Shown here: positions 31,480 to 32,347 of the stretch, piece after piece
Layout: every line of letters begins with the position of its first letter
Numbering within the stretch: position 1 is the stretch's first letter
DNA from: Rhodospirillales bacterium
GTDB lineage: Bacteria; Pseudomonadota; Alphaproteobacteria; Micavibrionales; Micavibrionaceae
DNA length: 32,347 nucleotides
Direction: 5' to 3'
Assembly (NCBI GenBank): GCA_020638335.1
Contig: JACKIT010000014.1
Coordinates: forward strand, 1 to 32,347
Notes under the pieces: generated by a model
The model's input: only the letters and a program-made list of their open reading frames with translations
The model's database searches: none
Told to the model about the DNA's origin: nothing
Translations under genes and position numbers: made by a program

Positions 31480-31621
31480 GAGTCCCTTTATTGATTCAGA
31501 ACAATTGGTTACGCAGCGATGTGAGAATCGATTCTGGATTCGAAAACAGGCTTATGAACAAGCCTTGACTCTTTTAGAAATATCAGAGGAATAAGAGATT
31601 CGTCAATTTATCCGCCGAGTC
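31480..31621. promoter_or_regulatory. GANTC (CcrM-type methylation) site cluster
   Basis: Eight GANTC sites: 31480-31484, 31493-31497, 31525-31529, 31530-31534, 31537-31541, 31567-31571, 31597-31601, 31617-31621. The third and fourth form the palindrome AGAATCGATTCT. Chance expectation is about 0.5 in this length. Confidence 0.75.
31579..31606 (-). promoter_or_regulatory. candidate promoter of the rsmH-ftsL-ftsI-mur operon
   Basis: Minus-strand TTGACG, 16 bases, GATATT, about 105 bases before the rsmH start and inside the GANTC cluster; one GANTC site (31597-31601) overlaps the -35 edge. The -10 match is only moderate. Confidence 0.35.
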
Positions 31622-31874
31622 GCACTCAGAGTTGTCCCCATTTATCTTTTTGTGGAGGAATCGTTTTCGGAATATTTTCTGACGTCATCCCGTTGGCTTG
31701 CGCAGCAAGCTTAAACAAACTGGATCCATTGGTTGCAGGCAGGGCCCCCGGGTTTACCCGGGGGGTATCTACAAATTTCATCCTGACGAAAGTCAGGATC
31801 TACCCGAAGGAGATTCCAAATCAAGTTTGGGATGCATTAAATTGATCGGTGGTAAGATCACGCATGATTAGCTC

Positions 31875-31903
31875 TTTGCCCATACACATCCCTTTGCTAT
31901 GAT
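31875..31903 (+). promoter_or_regulatory. candidate sigma-70 promoter of eipB
   Basis: TTTGCC, 17 bases, TATGAT, ending 28 bases before the eipB ATG. Both boxes and spacing are good. Confidence 0.5.
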
Positions 31904-31931
31904 TACGCTGCACTGTCAAGAAAGCAGCCCC

Positions 31932-32347
31932 ATGCGCATATTGTCCCTGATATTCACATTTCTGATTGTTTCCACGTCTGTCCACGCGACTGAAATTCAA
32001 GATAAGGCGCAAGCCTTAGGTTTTCAGCCACACAAGGCGCTGTACGATATTAAACTGGCAGGGGTGCGTAGCGGTTCGCAAATTCTCAACATCTCTGGTC
32101 AAATGTTTTATGAATGGCAGTCGTCCTGCGATGCCTGGACCACCAATCACCGTTTTAATATCCTTTATGAATATGCTGATAGCGCGCCGATGCGCATTAC
32201 CAGCAATTTTTCAACCTATGAACCCTATGATGGTGCAAGCTTGAATTTTACCTCGCAACGCAAGCGTGATGGCGATATTTTTGAAGAAATTCGCGGAAGC
32301 GCTGAAGTGAAGGAAGATGGCATGGGCAATGCAGTCTTTACCATGCC
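31932..32347 (+). CDS. eipB: EipB-like cell envelope integrity protein (DUF1849), 5' part
   Basis: The frame is open to the window edge (138 codons), so the 3' part is missing. A signal peptide MRILSLIFTFLIVSTSVHA is cut before TEIQ. The mature start PHKALYDIKLAGVRSGSQIL, then SGQMFYEWQSSCDAWTTNHRF and YEPYDGASLNFTSQRKRDGD, matches the DUF1849 pattern (YDI.L ... G.M.YEW...C..W). EipB is a periplasmic beta-spiral protein conserved in Alphaproteobacteria and needed for envelope integrity in Brucella. It diverges from the dcw cluster. A promoter lies at 31875-31903; the ribosome-binding site is weak. Confidence 0.85.
   Translation, partial: MRILSLIFTFLIVSTSVHATEIQDKAQALGFQPHKALYDIKLAGVRSGSQILNISGQMFYEWQSSCDAWTTNHRFNILYEYADSAPMRITSNFSTYEPYDGASLNFTSQRKRDGDIFEEIRGSAEVKEDGMGNAVFTM

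Larger units (their letters stand above)
31474..31931. promoter_or_regulatory. divergent rsmH-eipB intergenic region
   Basis: No mraZ and no other gene is seen. The rsmH side (31480-31621) holds eight GANTC sites and a candidate promoter. The middle (about 31680-31830) is a chain of short hairpins: CCCCCGGGT-tt-ACCCGGGGG at 31745-31764, ATCCTGAC-gaaa-GTCAGGAT at 31780-31799, and a TCCAAA/TTTGGGA repeat near 31814-31830. The eipB side has a good promoter. Confidence 0.65.

Noticed and set aside
31821..32012. 63-codon minus-strand frame at the right end
   Set aside because: It overlaps the eipB promoter, signal peptide and start on the other strand and has no family features.

Overview
The window is an almost complete division and cell-wall (dcw) cluster of an alphaproteobacterium, running mostly on the minus strand. 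Evidence for the class is the order murG-murC-murB-ddl-ftsQ-ftsA-ftsZ-lpxC-bamD-recN-ligA, an eipB (DUF1849) gene at the right end, pntB at the left end, and a marked cluster of GANTC (CcrM-type) sites upstream of the operon. I cannot name the genus.

Layout, left to right. 1-1897 (+): the 3' end of pntB, an alpha/beta hydrolase and a 78-aa protein of unknown function. 1894-10030 (-): ligA, recN, bamD, lpxC, ftsZ. 10368-13792 (-): ftsA, ftsQ, ddl. 14121-16503 (+): an inserted two-gene unit, an alpha/beta hydrolase and a membrane-anchored MurF-like Mur ligase. 16500-20513 (-): an AT-rich secreted orphan, murB, murC. 20663-21466 (-): a lipoprotein gene with its own promoter and terminator. 21543-31473 (-): murG, ftsW, murD, mraY, a 146-aa ORF, murE, ftsI, ftsL, rsmH, most joined by ATGA overlaps. 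31932-end (+): eipB, cut by the window edge.

Together the genes build UDP-MurNAc-pentapeptide (MurB, C, D, E, Ddl, a MurF), load it on lipid carrier (MraY, MurG), polymerise and crosslink it at the septum (FtsW, FtsI), and assemble the divisome (FtsL, Q, A, Z). LpxC and BamD serve the outer membrane; RecN and LigA serve DNA repair.

Main oddities. (1) Canonical murF is missing from its slot between murE and mraY. The slot holds an unrelated 146-aa ORF, and a membrane-anchored MurF-like ligase sits elsewhere on the opposite strand beside an unusual Ddl. (2) Palindromic repeat elements lie in frame inside essential genes (recN, murB, ftsL, the ftsI C-terminus), and relatives fill the intergenic gaps. 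(3) The region upstream of rsmH has eight GANTC sites in 142 bp and no mraZ. (4) The ftsA-ftsZ gap carries a cluster of DnaA-box-like sites and two CtrA-like boxes. No tRNA, rRNA, CRISPR array, phage or transposase gene was seen.
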